Source of the DNA: Mallotus nudiflorus
Taxonomy: Eukaryota; Streptophyta; Magnoliopsida; Malpighiales; Euphorbiaceae
Length of the DNA: 64,000 nucleotides
Reading direction: 5' to 3'
NCBI GenBank assembly: GCA_947683625.1
Contig: CANTUR010000651.1
Span: 62,001-126,000, forward strand
The notes under the pieces were generated by a model. That model did not search any database. It was not told where the DNA came from and was given only the letters and a program-made list of their open reading frames with translations. The stretch's first letter is position 1. Every line of letters begins with the position of its first letter. The translations under genes and the position numbers were made by a program. Shown here piece after piece: positions 1 to 13,592 of this stretch.

Positions 1-2376
1 GACCATATATGGATCATTTGTGGTAGTCGTCATCGATGATATACTGGTTTATTCAAAGAGTATGGAGGAGCATGTATATCACTTGAGGATTATACTACAG
101 ACGCTGAGAGATCATCAGCTTTATGTTAAATTCTCGAAGTGTGATTTCTGGATGGAGAGTGTCTCTTTTCTTGGACACGTGGTGTCTAAAGAAGGTATCC
201 AGGTTGATCCACAGAAGATTAAAGCAATGTCTGAGTGGCCTAGACCGACTTTTGTTACTGAGATTCGGAGCTTTTTGAGTTTAGCCGGGTATTATAGGCG
301 GTTTGTGCAGGATTTTTCTAGAATTATAGCCCCTATGACTCGCTTGACTCAGAAGAATGTTAGATTTAAGCGGTCAGAAGCTTGTGAGAATAGTTTTCAG
401 TTGTTAAAGGAGAAATTGACCACAGCACCAGTGTTAGCTTTGCCTAATAGTGTGGACAAGTTCACAGTTTATTATGATGCCTCTAGAGTTGGCCGTGGTT
501 ATGTGTTGATGCAGCATGGAAGGGTGATAGCCTATGCTTTAAGGCAGTTGAAGAAGCATGAGTAGAACTATCCCACACATGACCTTGAAATGGCTACAGT
601 GATCTTTGCTCTGAAGATCTGGAGACATTATCTGTACGGGGTGACTTATGAGATATTTACTGATCACAAGAGCCTTAAGTACATTTTCCAGCAGAGACAT
701 CTAAATCTGAGGCAGAGGAGATGGTTGGAATTATTGAAGGATTATGACTGTGAGATATTATATCATCCGGGCAAGGCTAATGTAGTAGTAGATGCCTTGA
801 GTAGAAAGTCCTCAGGCAGTCTTACTCACATAAGTGTTGAGAGGAGACCATTGATCTAGGAGTTGCATCTGTTGGTGGATCAAGGTTTAATGATGAAGAT
901 CAGTAGGTTAGGTGGACTACTAGCTCAATTTAAAGTGCGATCTATACTGAGGAATAAGATTAAAGCAGCTCAGAACCGAGATCCTATTCTAGAGGAGCTT
1001 GCAGAGAATGTCAAAGTAAGGAAGTTCACTGATTTCACACTCGATGATGATGGTGTGTTGTGGATCAGTGGTAGATTATGTGTTCCTGATATGGATGATT
1101 TGAGAGAAGAGATCCTAGAGGAAGCGCATTCTATAGCCTATAGCGTACATCTAGGTATCACTAAGATGTACCACAGTATCAGAGACTTATACTGGTGGGA
1201 TGGATTGAAGAAGGATGTCGCTGATTATATTGCTAAGTGCCTGACATGTCAGCAAGTGAAAGCTGAGCATCATAAGCCTTCTGGGAAGCTTCAGCCTCTT
1301 CCTATTCCCCAGTGGAAGTGGGAAAGGATAGCTATGGATTTTGTGGTGGGTTTGCCTTGTTATAAGGATGGATACGATTCCATCTGGGTGATTGTAGACA
1401 GGTTGATGAAGTCTACACATTTCTTACCTGTGAAAGCCACTGATTCTGTAGCTAGATTGGCGAAGCTATATGTGAAGCATATTGTGTGCCTTCATGGAGT
1501 ACCTATGTCCATTGTGTCAAATAGAGGTTCAGTGTTTACCTCTTGTTTTTGGCAAAAGTTACAAGAAGCGATGGGCACTAAGTTGGACTTCAATACTGCT
1601 TTTCATCCTCAGAAAGATGGTCAGTTTAAAAGGACGATCCAGACACTAGAAGATATGTTAAGGATGTGTGTCCTGGATTTGGGAGGTAGCTGGGATGATC
1701 ATTTGCCACTCGTAGAGTTTGCATATAATAACAGCTACCATAGCAGTATTGGCATGGCACCATATGAGGTGTTATACGGAAGGAAGTGTAGATCCACTTT
1801 GAGTTGGGATGAGGTTAGTGAAAGAGCTTTGACTGGACCTAAGATGGTTTAGGATGCTGCAGAGAAAGTCATCGTGATTAAGCGCAGATTAGAGACCGCA
1901 GTTAGCAGGCAAAAGAGCTATGCGGATCTTAGGTGCAAAGATGTGGAGTTTCAGGTTGGAGATTTTGTTTTTCTGAAGGTATCTCCGATAAAGGGTGTTA
2001 TGAGATTTGCCAGGAAGGGTAAGTTGGCACCGAGATATATTGGACCGTTTAAGATTCTGGAGGGAGTTGGCACTATTGCATATCGGTTGGATTTGCCTCT
2101 GAGTATGTCACAAGTGCATCCGGTGTTTCATATCTTGATGCTGAGGAAGTATGTCCCAGACCCTTCACACGTGTTGCAGCCAGATAGTGTGGAAGTGAGT
2201 GAAGATTTGACATTTGTGGAAGAACCTGTGGCGATCGTAGACTATCAAGTTCGACAGTTGTGGTCGAAGCAGATTCCGATGGTCAAGGTTCTGTGGCATA
2301 GCAACAGAGTTGAGGAGCATACGTGGGAGACTGAAGCTGAGATGCGAGCTTCTTACCCGTATCTCTTCCCTTCTTG
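1..2376 (+). pseudogene. Element A: 3' part of gag-pol (RT end, RNase H, integrase, chromodomain-like tail), broken
   Basis: This is the 3' part of a Tekay-type Ty3/Gypsy pol; its 5' part lies outside the window. In order it shows the RT catalytic region with IDD near 35-45, RNase H (about 400-780), an integrase HHCC zinc region (about 1120-1260), a DDE core (about 1330-1640) and a C-terminal tail ending in the VKVLW...EEHTWE chromodomain-like motif and a TGA stop at 2374-2376. It is dead. The frame shifts by one base near 16-20, and in-frame TAG stops lie near 563-565, 857-859 and 1850-1852, each where the sister copies have or imply CAG. The integrase Asp2 codon is AAT (Asn, 1520-1522) and the catalytic Glu codon is AAA (Lys, 1628-1630), while Asp1 (1337-1339) is kept. 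Family and domain order are clear. Confidence 0.93.
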
Positions 2377-2418
2377 ATCTTGTGATCATTTTCTTTCTGG
2401 AATTCAAGGATGAATTCT

Positions 2419-2434
2419 TGTAAGGGGGGAAGAC
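2419..2434 (+). promoter_or_regulatory. Polypurine tract of element A
   Basis: A purine run (AAGGGGGGAAGA) lies directly before the 3' LTR, where plus-strand DNA synthesis is primed in LTR retroelements. The same sequence, inverted, abuts the LTRs of the elements at 8916, 44149 and 50791. Confidence 0.85.
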
Positions 2435-2888
2435 TATAATATCTCGTATTTTTAAATATTTTAATACTGCATCGAGAAATGCAGTGTTAATAATTTTTAT
2501 ATATATTTATGATATTTCATGAGTTGCTATTTAATTAAAATTGATTTTAATTGTTTTATATTATTTTAAGCACTTTACGTAAAACTTTCCCGGGACTTGC
2601 ATTTTCGGGAAAATTGACACGTAAATTATTTATTATTAATTATTTTAAACAATTTTACGGACTTGCATGAACTCATATATATTTTTAAAGTACTAAATAA
2701 CGTATATATGTGTATTTATTTATTTAATTAGGGTTTAATTAATTACCCTAATATTTTATTATTTATTAATTAGTTTTAATATTATTTAATTATTTTTAGT
2801 GTATAAATTATTAAAAATATTAAATTATATGTGTGTGGTGTATATTTAATGTGTGTGATTTTATATTATTTTAATATATATTGTAAAA

Positions 2889-2941
<53 letters not shown>

Positions 2942-5718
2942 TTTAATATTAAACAAAAAAATAAAGTTTGATTTAATTACGGTTTTGCCATTCATCCTCC
3001 TCCTTCATCCCCGATCGCTTCCATCACCATTCCACCGCCTACCATCCCATTTTCTCACTGTCGGTATGCCTCCCGGTGTGCCACCTCCTTCCTCCAGCTG
3101 TTCCGCCACCAGCAGAGTCCATTTCTGGCGTCGAAGGAGCTTGATATCGTCGGAAAGCCGAATTCATTCTCACCGTCGCTCACGGTGTTTTCGACCACCA
3201 TTTTCGACACCACTGGTCTCTTTCTTCTCCTTGAGTTTTGATGAGTGTGATTCCAAGCTTTGTTTCACTTAAAATGGTCTTAATTTGCTTAGGTTTTGAT
3301 TTTGGTAATTTGGCCATTTTAGGGTTCTTGATTTTTTTGAACTTCGAATTGATTGATTCATTAAAAATCCCTTAAAAAATGTTGTTCCCCTTAGCTTAAT
3401 CTACATGTGTGAACTTTTGTAGAATTTTTGGAAATTATTTTGATTTTTGGATATTTTTGAATATTTTATTATTATTTTCTAATTTTTGAAAATTAATTAA
3501 ATAAATTATTAAATTGTGTTTTATGATAAATATAGGTGTTTAAATGAATTATAAAAATTTATTTGGAATTTTTATGAATTTCTATGTAGTTATTTTGAAT
3601 TTAATTAGGTTATGTAATTTTGGAAAAATAGGGTTAATTGTGTTTTTAATTGAAATTAATTATTTAATTGAGTTAATTATTGATATTATTGATAAATATG
3701 TTGATAAAATTAATTTTGTGCAATTATATTATTTTTGGTGAATTTTTGGAGTAATTTTAGTATATTTATATATATATGGGTATTTTGGTAATTTTACCCT
3801 AAATTGACTAAAAATGTAATTAAATTGGTTTTAATAGTTATTTAAGGTATAAAAATGATTTCTATAAATTATTTAGTATTTTTAATTAATTAAAACTATT
3901 TTTCGTGAATTATTTTCAAATTATAAATATAATATACGATTTTCCTAAATAAATGAGTTTTATTGGTTTTTACTGTGTTTTAGGGTTAATTACGTAATTT
4001 CTACTTATAAAATGTATTTCTATGATATAAGGGTGTTTTTGATATTTCTATCTTATTTTGTGAATTGTGGACCCCGATCGGTAAACTGTAGTTTAGAGTC
4101 CGACCGAGGGGTTGTGGATGTAATTCTGTGTCTATTTTTTGAAGTGTGTTTCTCTACAGGGCTGACTCTACTCTTTGAGTAGAGAGATGTCCGTTTTACA
4201 GGGGAGGTTCTGTCGAATTTTTGGTAGAATTCTCGTAAAACGTAATGTCCGGTCGAACCCTAATTCTGATTATATGTCCAATATTCTAGATTGAGTTTCT
4301 AGGATTTTCTGTTAGGTTTATTCTGATGTCTGTTATTTATTGTTTGTTTAGTTGCGCCGAGACCGAGGCCTAGTGGACCAAGCCCGTTGGACCCATCTCG
4401 AGGAGCGCACTAAGTGTAAGTTACTATTATATATATATATATGTACAGGGTGCATGATTTAGAAATATCTGTGTTATTTTGATTAAATATGCATAAATAA
4501 TTTAATTGGTATTTAAGTTTATTTTTAGTTTATTTTTGGTTTATCTTTGGTTATTTTGGTATATCTTAAATTATATGCATGCTTTATTAAACAATTATAT
4601 TTAAAATGTTTTTAAACATATATTTAGATTATTTTATGATTATATTGGATTTATTTGACGTATATATACTTGAAATATACCTGGTTTACTTTTGGTATAT
4701 TTCTAGTATATATATATAGTTTATGTTGCTACTTATTTCAAATTCATGCATCATTTATTTGTGAATGTATGTTTTATATATTAATGAAGGATATCAATAG
4801 AATGTGCTACCTAGTGGGCAGTACTAAGACCGAGTATGTATCGGTACGCTTATAGCATTTAGGCTATATTACTAACCATTTGTGGATGTTGATTAGATAT
4901 GATTATTTGATGTGTGATATGATTTGGGAGTGTGATTGCTGGAGCTCGATTGACCAAGTGTCTCGGGGTCAATCACACTGACAGTCAGACTGTAGGAGCT
5001 CGGTTGACTTAGTGTCTCGGGGCCAGTCTACTGTCCAAATGGAACAAGTGAATATATTGGAATAAGTGAGCCTGTATGGCTAGAGTGTTGTCTAACACTG
5101 TTTGAGGTTACGATTTTCTAGGGTTCTATTTGATCCTTCATGAACTGTGATTTTCAATAAAAATATATAAAATAATTTTATTGCATCTGTGTGTATATGC
5201 TTGTATATATGCTTATTATATATATACTATTGACTGTGTGCATTGTCATTTAGTATGCATGTATATATACTATAGTAATTCACTTAGTGAGGTCTGACTC
5301 CTCTCCGTTGACTATTTTTCAGGAGAGTCATCATCTTCAGACCTCAGTAATAAGTCTGTACGTCGGATTTCTTCTGCCCCGACTTCTTTATGTAAACTGC
5401 TAACTTGATTTTTATTTTTATAATCTAGACACTGCAGTAGTTGTAAATATTTGTGTGAGTTATGTATTTTAAGAATTTGAACTGAAACTTGTATTAAAGG
5501 ATTTATTTATATATGATATGAGAATTTGATTTAAATCCCGTGGTGAATTATTATTTTGATATTTATGATTTTATTCCGCTGCATAATATTTTACTTAATT
5601 GTGTTGTTATTTTTATTATTGCATGTTTTATTTTATTTTTAGGCTTGCTACGGGTTTCGAATTTGAAAGAATTCCCCTTCCCTAACGCCGGTCATGGCCC
5701 CTGTTTTGGGTCGTGACA
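2435..5718 (+). repeat. Element A 3' LTR (family 1)
   Basis: This LTR of 3284 nt starts TATAATATCTCG (decayed from TGTAATATCCCG) and ends GTCGTGACA. It directly follows the polypurine tract, which fixes its start. The right flank CCGGC runs into the tip of the minus-strand LTR of element B, so A was inserted in B; the matching left CCGGC should lie upstream of the window. Inside are a TA microsatellite (2890-2932), a GC- and CT-rich leader block (about 2985-3250), a hairpin block (about 4070-4260), the acceptor-like TTTAG|TTGCGCCGAG near 4350, and a tandem hairpin region near 4930-5040. The donor-like site is mutated here (GATGAGT in place of GGTGAGT). Confidence 0.92.
2890..2932. repeat. (TA)n microsatellite in LTR promoter region
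   Basis: About 21 TA units followed by a short CA run. It sits at the LTR position where the other copies have short TATATATA stretches upstream of the GC-rich leader block (compare 9838-9873, 11701-11712 and 36487-36537), so it overlaps the likely TATA-box zone. Confidence 0.9.
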
Positions 5719-6889
5719 CCGGCATTAGGGAACGAGAATTCTTTTGAATTCGGAACCCGTAGCAAGCCTTAAAAATAAAAACACATGTAATAATAATATA
5801 AAAATATGTCCGAGTTAAAATTTTAATCAATATAAAAATAAATACTTAAATATCATATCATAATAAAAATATTCATACAATATTTTGATACAAATCTCAA
5901 AACCAAAACAATACACTACTAATACAATAACACAACTATTGCAGTCTTTAGAGTACACTAAGAATTTAGATAATAAATTTATATAGTCTAACCGAAGCTA
6001 AAAAAGACCGCCGAAGAGGTTTACTATTGAGGTCTGAAGAAGAAGAATCTACTGAAAAAAATATTGAGGGGATTAGACCTCACTGAGTAAATTATTATAA
6101 TATATATACATGCAACCTAAAGTCATATACAATCAAACATCAGTATATATATAAATATATAGACATTTCACATAGATGTTAAAATCTACTTTTTATATAT
6201 AAATTAAATGCATAAAAAAATGTTTATTTAAATGAAGGATTAAATAGAACCCTAACATATTCGCAACCTTAATTATAAAATCAATAGTCAATTGACTTAT
6301 CTAAAACTCCAAGCATTCATTTATCCAACTTCAGGTAATAGACTGGCCCTGAGTACACTAGGTCAATCGAGGATCCGCAATCTCACTACCGACATGACTT
6401 GCCCCTAGTACACTAGGTCAACAAAGGATCCGCAGCCGCCCTTTCCAATAACCAATAATCTACATATTCTCATTCATAATCAAACATCAGAATTTCAACC
6501 TAATTCTACCGTACTGTTGCGCAACAGTTCTAACGTAACCCATTAGGTAGCACATTTTATTGATATTTTAAATAAATCGCAAAAATATTGGAAAATAATA
6601 AAATGCACAATTAAAATATAATGGCATCCATTATAAAAGAATATACCATTTATATACCAGAAATATACTGAACATATACTAAAAATATTCTAAATATATA
6701 TGCCACATATATACCAAAATAAGCCAAAAATATACCAATGCATATTAAGAATATATCAAATATATATGTTGCATATATATCAAAAATATACTGAAAGTAT
6801 ACCAAATATATATTAAATCATTTCATAAAACAATTCATGTTTAAATACATATTAAAAACATGAATGCTCATAATCATGCATCCTATATG

Positions 6890-6997
<108 letters not shown>

Positions 6998-8591
6998 GCT
7001 CACAGGTTTGCACTTCTTGAGACAAACTTGACAGGTTTGATCTGATAGGTCTCGGTCTTGGTGCAATTATAAAAAAAAATAAATAATAATAATAATAATA
7101 TTAGAATATATTCCTGACTCATACTTCTAAGAATTCTACAGAAAGACTCGATCTAAGAATCAAAATTTATGATCGACCTAACGTCATATTTTATGAAAAT
7201 TCTATTGAAAAATCGACAGACTCTTCTTTGTAAAATAGACATCTCTCTACTAAAAGTAGAGCCGATCCTGCAAGAAAACACACTTCTAATAACACAATAG
7301 CTCAACACCTCGGGTTGGGACCTCAAAATACAAAAATTCCCAATCGAGGTTCACAATTCACAATAAAATCAATATTAAATAATAAATATAATAAAAATCA
7401 CTAAATTCCATAAATATCAATAAAATAACAAACTAAAATTTATTTAAATAACAAAAACATTAAATATAATTATTTTCACATTTACTAAATAAAATCTCAA
7501 ATAAATTATATAATATTAATAAAATCTAATTTTTTAATTATTCAAAATAAAATAGTAAAATTCACAATTAATTACGTAAATAGTTTAAATATATAATAAA
7601 AATAGTTAAAAACTCATTTAATCACAAAAATACTATATAAAATTATTATTTGAATATATTTTCAAAAATTATTATTAATTAGTTAAAAATAGTAAATAAT
7701 TCATAAAAATTATTTTAATACTATTTATTATTCCAAAATTATTTAAAACATATTATTTAACTATAATTCAAATAAAAATACATAATTTACCTACAAATCC
7801 AAAATTCACATAATATTAAATATTATTCAAAAAAATTAACCAAAATTAGTAAAAACTATTTTCTCACTACTAACATTAATAATTTAAATTAACTATACTA
7901 ATTAACCTAATTTTTCAAAATAAACATATAAAAGTCATAATAAATAAAAATTCATTTAATTATCAAAAATACAATAATTATACATAAATCAAATAAATTA
8001 AAAAAATAAAATAAAAATATATTTAGGAAGCTTAAGTTTCACACATCAACACTTCCAAAAGAAATATTCAAGAAATATTCAAGAAACATTCAAACTAAAG
8101 CTTAAAAAAATAAAAACTCTAAATACACATAAACTAAACTTAAAGATTTCTAACTAACTGGACGTCGTGAAGTTGAAACAAGTTAAGAATCGAGAAGTAC
8201 GCAACAAGAGGAGTCCAATGAGCCCAAAAACTCCAGCTAAATTGACCGGAAACTCATCAGCGTTACTGTAGCTCATGCTGTGATTCTCAGTTCTTCAACA
8301 ACGACATGGGGAGGAGAAGATGGTGGTCGATGGTAGGAAGACGCTAGAGGTGATGGTGAGCTTTGTGGTGGTCTGTGGCGGTGCTGGGAGCTTGGGTTGG
8401 ACATTGGGAGTGAATGAAAATGGAGAAGAAAAAGAAAAAGAAGAAGAAAAAAAAATAAGTGGGGGAGGTTTATCCATTTTTTCTTTTGACCAAATAATAT
8501 ATATATATATATATATATATCTACACACACACACAACACATAGTCACACATGCATATGCACATCAACAATAACAATAATAATGCAATAACA

Positions 8592-8667
<76 letters not shown>
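8592..8667. repeat. (AAT)n microsatellite, about 25 units
   Basis: A trinucleotide run in the element B 3' LTR near its U3 end, followed by degenerate AAT/AAC triplets to about 8730. The poly-Asn and poly-Leu frames are repeat artefacts. Confidence 0.96.
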
Positions 8668-8669
<2 letters not shown>

Positions 8670-8915
8670 AACAATAATCATACTAACAAAAAAAATAATA
8701 ATAATACTATTAAAAATAATAGTAATGATAATAACTTTAATATTTTTAAATAATAAAACTTCCAAATCAATTTATTTACACATAATAAAATATTTAACAT
8801 AAAATAAACGAATATTATTCACAAATAATGATAATATATAAATAAAATTTAAAATATTATCAATACTGCATATCTCAATATCATTTTATATTATTTAAAA
8901 TATAGGGTCATTACA

Positions 8916-8931
8916 ATCTTCCCCCTTACTA
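8916..8931 (-). promoter_or_regulatory. Polypurine tract of element B
   Basis: Read on the minus strand this is a purine-rich run (AGTAAGGGGGAAGAT) ending exactly where the minus-strand LTR begins, as expected for the plus-strand primer of element B. Confidence 0.8.
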
Positions 8932-9363
8932 GAATTCGTCCTCGAATTCAAATAAAAGAACGAAAACAAGAAATCATTGAGGAAAGAGGTAAGGATAAGC
9001 AACCCACATTTCGATTCCAATTTCCTAATTGTGCTCCTCCATGTTGTTGCTTTGCCACAACACCTTAACCATCGGAATCTGTTTCGAACGTAACTGTCAA
9101 ACTTGATAGTCCACTATCATAACTAGCTCCACCTCATACGTCATATCTTCATTTACATCCACACTCTCAAGCTACAACACGTGCAAAGGGTCTGAAATAT
9201 ACTTCCTCAGCATCAAGATATGGAACACTGGATGCACTTAAAACAAATTCAGAGGTATGCAACCATGTCCACTCTCTCCAAAATCTCAAACGGTCTAATA
9301 TATCTCGGTACTAATTTCTCCTTCTTACCAAATCTCATCACACCCTTCATCGGAGATTCCTTT
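8932..9363 (-). pseudogene. Element B pol, 3' end (integrase tail and chromodomain-like end)
   Basis: Minus-strand remnant matching the last part of pol in the copies at 44196 and 50839. It holds the GPF/Y-like region, the PVFHISML-like stretch and the VEE..WE chromodomain-like tail. It is degraded by substitutions and stops. The reading breaks off at 9363 where the outer solo LTR (9364-19175) is inserted, and continues at 19176. The 5-bp CCTTT is repeated at 9359-9363 and 19176-19180. Confidence 0.82.
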
Positions 9364-9837
9364 TGTAATATCCCGAGTTTCTTAAATATTTTTATATTGC
9401 ATCGAGATATGCAGTGTTAATAATTTTATATATATTTATGATATTTTTATGAGTTTGATATTTATTAAAGCTTATTTTAATTATTCTTAATTATTTTAAG
9501 TACTTTACGTAAAAAAATTTTAAGAATTTTATTTTCGGGGAAATTAACAAGTAAATAATTTAATATTAATTATTTTAAACAATTTCACGAATTTGCATGA
9601 ACTCATATATAATTTTTAAAGTGCTAAAATAAAGTGTATATATGTGTATTTATTTAAATTAAATTAGGGTTTAGTAATTATTCTAATTGTGTATATTTAT
9701 ATATATTATATAGATTAATTTTGATTAATTAATTAATATATGTATATGTATATATATATTGTTTATTTTATACATGAGGTGTATAATTTTTCTAAGGATA
9801 ATATTAATGTATTTTAATATAAATTATTAAATTTATT

Positions 9838-9838
9838 A

Positions 9839-9873
<35 letters not shown>
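9838..9873. repeat. (TA)n microsatellite in LTR promoter region
   Basis: About 17 TA units at the same LTR position as the run at 2890-2932. Confidence 0.9.
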
Positions 9874-9877
<4 letters not shown>

Positions 9878-12020
9878 TTAGTTTAATTACAAAAACTACC
9901 CCCGATCCCTCCTCCTCCTTCTCAAATCGTCCCACGCCCTACCCTCATTGTGCCCCTCGGTTTGGTACGTCGGACCGCCCTTCGCCGCCACTAGCTGCCG
10001 CCAACCTCCTCCCCCTTCCTTCCTCTTCCTCTCCGATGTGATCAGGTAGCCGAAAGCTCATTGGAACGCCCAAAATTTGCAGTGGCAACGTGTGAAGCTC
10101 TTCACCGTCGATCGCTATTTCGGCCACCATTTTGTGCACCACCGATCTCCATCGAATCCCTGAGCTCTGGTGGTTCCTATTCTAAGCTTATTTTGGCCGG
10201 AAAATGAGTGGTTGTTAAGGTTTGAGCTTGATCTTCATTTCGATCAACTTGAATTTTCAATTTTTTTTAGCATTAATTTGATTGATTAATGAAAACTTCC
10301 TTCACAAACTTTGATCCTAGTAGCTTAATCTTCATGATGGAATTTTTTTAGAATTTTTGAAATTTATTTTGATTTTTGGGTATTTTTTATTATTTTATTA
10401 TTATTTTTTAATTTTCAAAAATTATTTGATTAAATTATCAAATTGTGTTTTATCATAATTATAGGTGTTGAAATCAATTATATAAATTTATTTGTAATTT
10501 TTATGTATTTATTTTGAATTTATTTAGTTTATGTAATTTTGAGAAAACAGGGTTAATTATGTGTTTAATTGAAATTAATTGGTTAATTGAGTATATTTAT
10601 TAATATTATTGAAATATATGTTGAGAAAAATAATTTTGAGTAATTATATTATTTTTGGTGAATTTTTGGATTAATTTTGGTATATTTATATATATAGGGG
10701 TATTTTGGTAATTTTACACTAAATTGGCTAAAAATGTAATTAAATCGGTTTTAATAGTTATTTAGGATATAAAAATGATTTCTACAAATTATTTAGTATT
10801 TTTAACTAATTAAAACTATTTTTCATAAATTATTCTCAAATTATATATAATATACGATTTTTCTAATAAATTGAGTTTTCATCAGTTTTTACTGTGTTTT
10901 AGGGTTAATTACATAATTTGGATTTATAAAATGTATTTTTATTATATAAGGGTATTTTCGGTATTTCTATAATATTCTGTGAATTATGGACCTCAGTTGG
11001 TGATTTGTAGTTTGGAGTCCGACCGAGGGGTTTGATTGTGATTCTGTGTCTATTTTCGAAGTGAGTTTCTTTGCAGGGCTAGCTCTACTCTTTGAGTAGA
11101 GAGATGTCCATTTTACAGGGGAGGTTCTGTCGGATTTTTGGTAGAATTATCGTAAAACGTAATGTCCGGTCGAATTCCTATTTTAATTCTGTGTCTAGTA
11201 ATCTACATCGAGTCTTTAGAACTTCTGTTAGATTTTGTAATATCCCGAGTTTTTAAATATTTTAATACTGCATCGAGATATGCAGTGTTAATAATTTTGT
11301 ATATAATTATGATATTTTTACAAGTTGATATGTATTTAAAACTTATTTTAATTATTGTATATTATTTTAAGTGCTTTACGTAAAATTTTCCCGAGAATTC
11401 TATTTTCGGAGAAATTTTCACGTAAATAATTTACTATTAATTATTTTAATTAGATTTACGCATTTGCATGAACTCATATATATTTCTAAAGTACTAAATA
11501 AAGTGTATATATGTGTGTATTTATTTAAATTAAACTAGAGTTTAATTAATTACCCTAATATTTTATTATTTGTTAATTAGTTTTAATATTTTTTTAATTA
11601 TTTTTATGTGTATTAAAATTTTTTAAAATATTAAATTATATGTGTGTGGTGTATAATTAATGTGTGTGATTTTATATTATTTTAATATATAGTGTAAAGT
11701 ATATATATATACATATACATTTAATATTAAAACAAAAAAAATAAAGTTTGAGTTATTTACGAAATTGCCACCCATCCTTCTCCTCCTTCCCCGATCACTC
11801 CCATCACCGATCCGACCACTGTCACGCCATTTTCTCACCTTCGGTGTGCCTCCCGGCGTGCCACCACCTTCCTCCAGCTATTTCGTCGCCTGCAAAGCCC
11901 ATTTCCGGCATCGGGAAGCTCGTTTTGGCCGGAGAAGCCGAATTCTTTCTCACCGTCGTTCACAACATTTTCAGCCACCATTTTCGACACCGCTAGTCTC
12001 TTTCTTCTCCTTGAGCTCCG

Positions 12021-13132
12021 GTGAGTGTGATTCCAAGCTTTGTTTCACTTAAAATGGTCTTGATTTGCTTAGGTTTCAATTTTGATAATTTGGCCATTTT
12101 AGGGTTCATGATTTTTTTGAACTTTGAATTGATTGATTCATGAAAAGTTCCTTAACAAATTTTGTTCCCTTAGATTAACATTCATGTGTGAATTTTTTTA
12201 GAATTTTTGGAGATTATTTTGATTTTTGGGTATTTTTGAATATTTTAATATTATTTTCTAATTTTCGAAAATTAATTAAATAAATTATGAAATTGTGTTT
12301 TATGATAAATATAGGTGTTTAAATGAATTATAGACATTTATTTGGAATTTTTATGAATTTCTATGTATTTATTTTGAATTTATTTAGGTTTATGTAATTT
12401 TGGAAAATTAGGTTAATTGTGTTTTTAATTGAAATTAATTAGTTAATTGAGTTTATTTATTGATATTATTGATAAATATGTTGAGAAAATCAATATTGGG
12501 CAATTATATGATTTTTTGGTGAATTTTAGGAGTAATTTTAGTATATTTATATATATAGGGGCATTTTGGTAATTTTACCCTAAATTGACTAAAAATGTAA
12601 TTAAATTGGTTTTAATAGTTATTTAAGGTATAAAAATGATTACTACAAATTATTTAGTATTTTTAATTAATTAAAACTATTTTTCGTAAATTATTTTCAA
12701 TTATATATATAATATATAATTTTTCTAATAAAATGAGTTTTTATCGGTTTTTACTGTGTTTTAAGGTTAATTATGTAATTTCTATTTATAAAATGTATTT
12801 CTGTGATATAAGGGTATTTTTGGTATTTTCATAATTATTCTGTGAATTATGGACCTCGGTCGGTAGACTGTAGTTTGGAGTTCAACCGAGGGGTTGTGAT
12901 GGTAATTCTGCGTTTATTTTTGAAGTGCATTTCTTTGCAGGGCCGACTCTACTCTTTAAGTAGAGAGATGTCCGTTTTACAGGGGAGGTTCTGTCGAATT
13001 CTTGGTAGAATTCTCGTAAAACGTGATGTCCGGTCGAACCCTAATTCTAATTCTGTGTCTAATATTCTAGATCGAGTTTCTAGGATTTTCTGTTAGGTTT
13101 ATTCTGATGTCTGTTATTTATTGTTTATTTAG
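12021..13132 (+). other. Inferred LTR leader intron (reference copy)
   Basis: It begins GTGAGTGTGATT after CTCCG and ends with the T-rich TTTAG before TTGTGCCGAG. It is 1112 nt long, AT-rich, and follows a GC-rich block, as plant introns do. The LTR at 62601 lacks exactly this interval, joining CTCCG directly to TTGCGCCGAG at 63365/63366. Only a shift of one G is possible in placing the junction, and the GT-AG placement fits. The donor hexamer is kept in most family-1 copies (for example near 16182, 22373, 40661, 43385, 50055 and 58223). Splicing itself is inferred, not observed. Confidence 0.72.
12850..13030 (+). other. Conserved multi-hairpin domain inside the inferred intron
   Basis: Three stems are visible. 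Stem 1 pairs the CCTCGGT side (from 12854) with ACCGAGG (about 12885-12892). Stem 2 pairs CTCTACT with AGTAGAG (12947-12965) around a T-rich loop. Stem 3 pairs CGTTTTAC (12973-12980) with GTAAAACG (13016-13023). Family-2 and family-3 LTRs keep the same stems with paired changes, for example CTTCGGTTGGGA with TCCCAACCGAAG near 27303-27345 and CATTTTA with TAAAATG. I read this as a selected RNA structure; its role is unknown. Confidence 0.65.
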
Positions 13133-13592
13133 TTGTGCCGAGACCGAGGCCTAGTGGACCAGGCCCGTCGGACCCATCTCAAGGAGCGCACTAAGTGTGA
13201 GTTACTATTTTATATATATGTGCTCTAGGGTGCATGATTCTAGAAATATACGCTCTATTTTGATTAAATATGCATAAATGGTTTAATTATTACTTAAGTT
13301 TATTTTTAGTTTATTTTTGGTTTATTTTGGTATATTTTCAAATTATATGCATGTTTTATTAATAAATTATTCTTAAAATGTTTTTATGTATATTCTTGGT
13401 ATATTCTTAGTTTATTTTGTAATTATATTGGATTTATTTGACGTATATATACTCGAAATATACCTGGTTTATTTTTGGTATATTTATAGTATATATATGG
13501 TTTATGTTGCTATTTTATTTAAGTTCATGCATCATTTATTTTTATGAATGTATGTTTTATATTTTAATGAAGGATATCAATAGAACGTGCTA

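Noticed and set aside
2985..3272. Open frame of 95 residues in the LTR leader block, with a similar one at 11765-12052
   Set aside because: The two are alike because the LTRs are homologous. Other copies break the frame by indels, and the frame runs across the inferred splice donor. I treat it as non-coding leader.
8544..8765. Poly-Asn, poly-Leu and poly-Ile frames
   Set aside because: Translation of the AAT microsatellite in the element B LTR.
12842..13096. A short frame containing SREMSVLQGRFCRI-like residues that recurs in many LTRs (for example 17060, 30513, 37685, 42369, 48973 and 57141)
   Set aside because: Its frame depends on a 3-T or 4-T hairpin loop that varies between copies, giving a stop in some. 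Conservation is better explained by the RNA stems.
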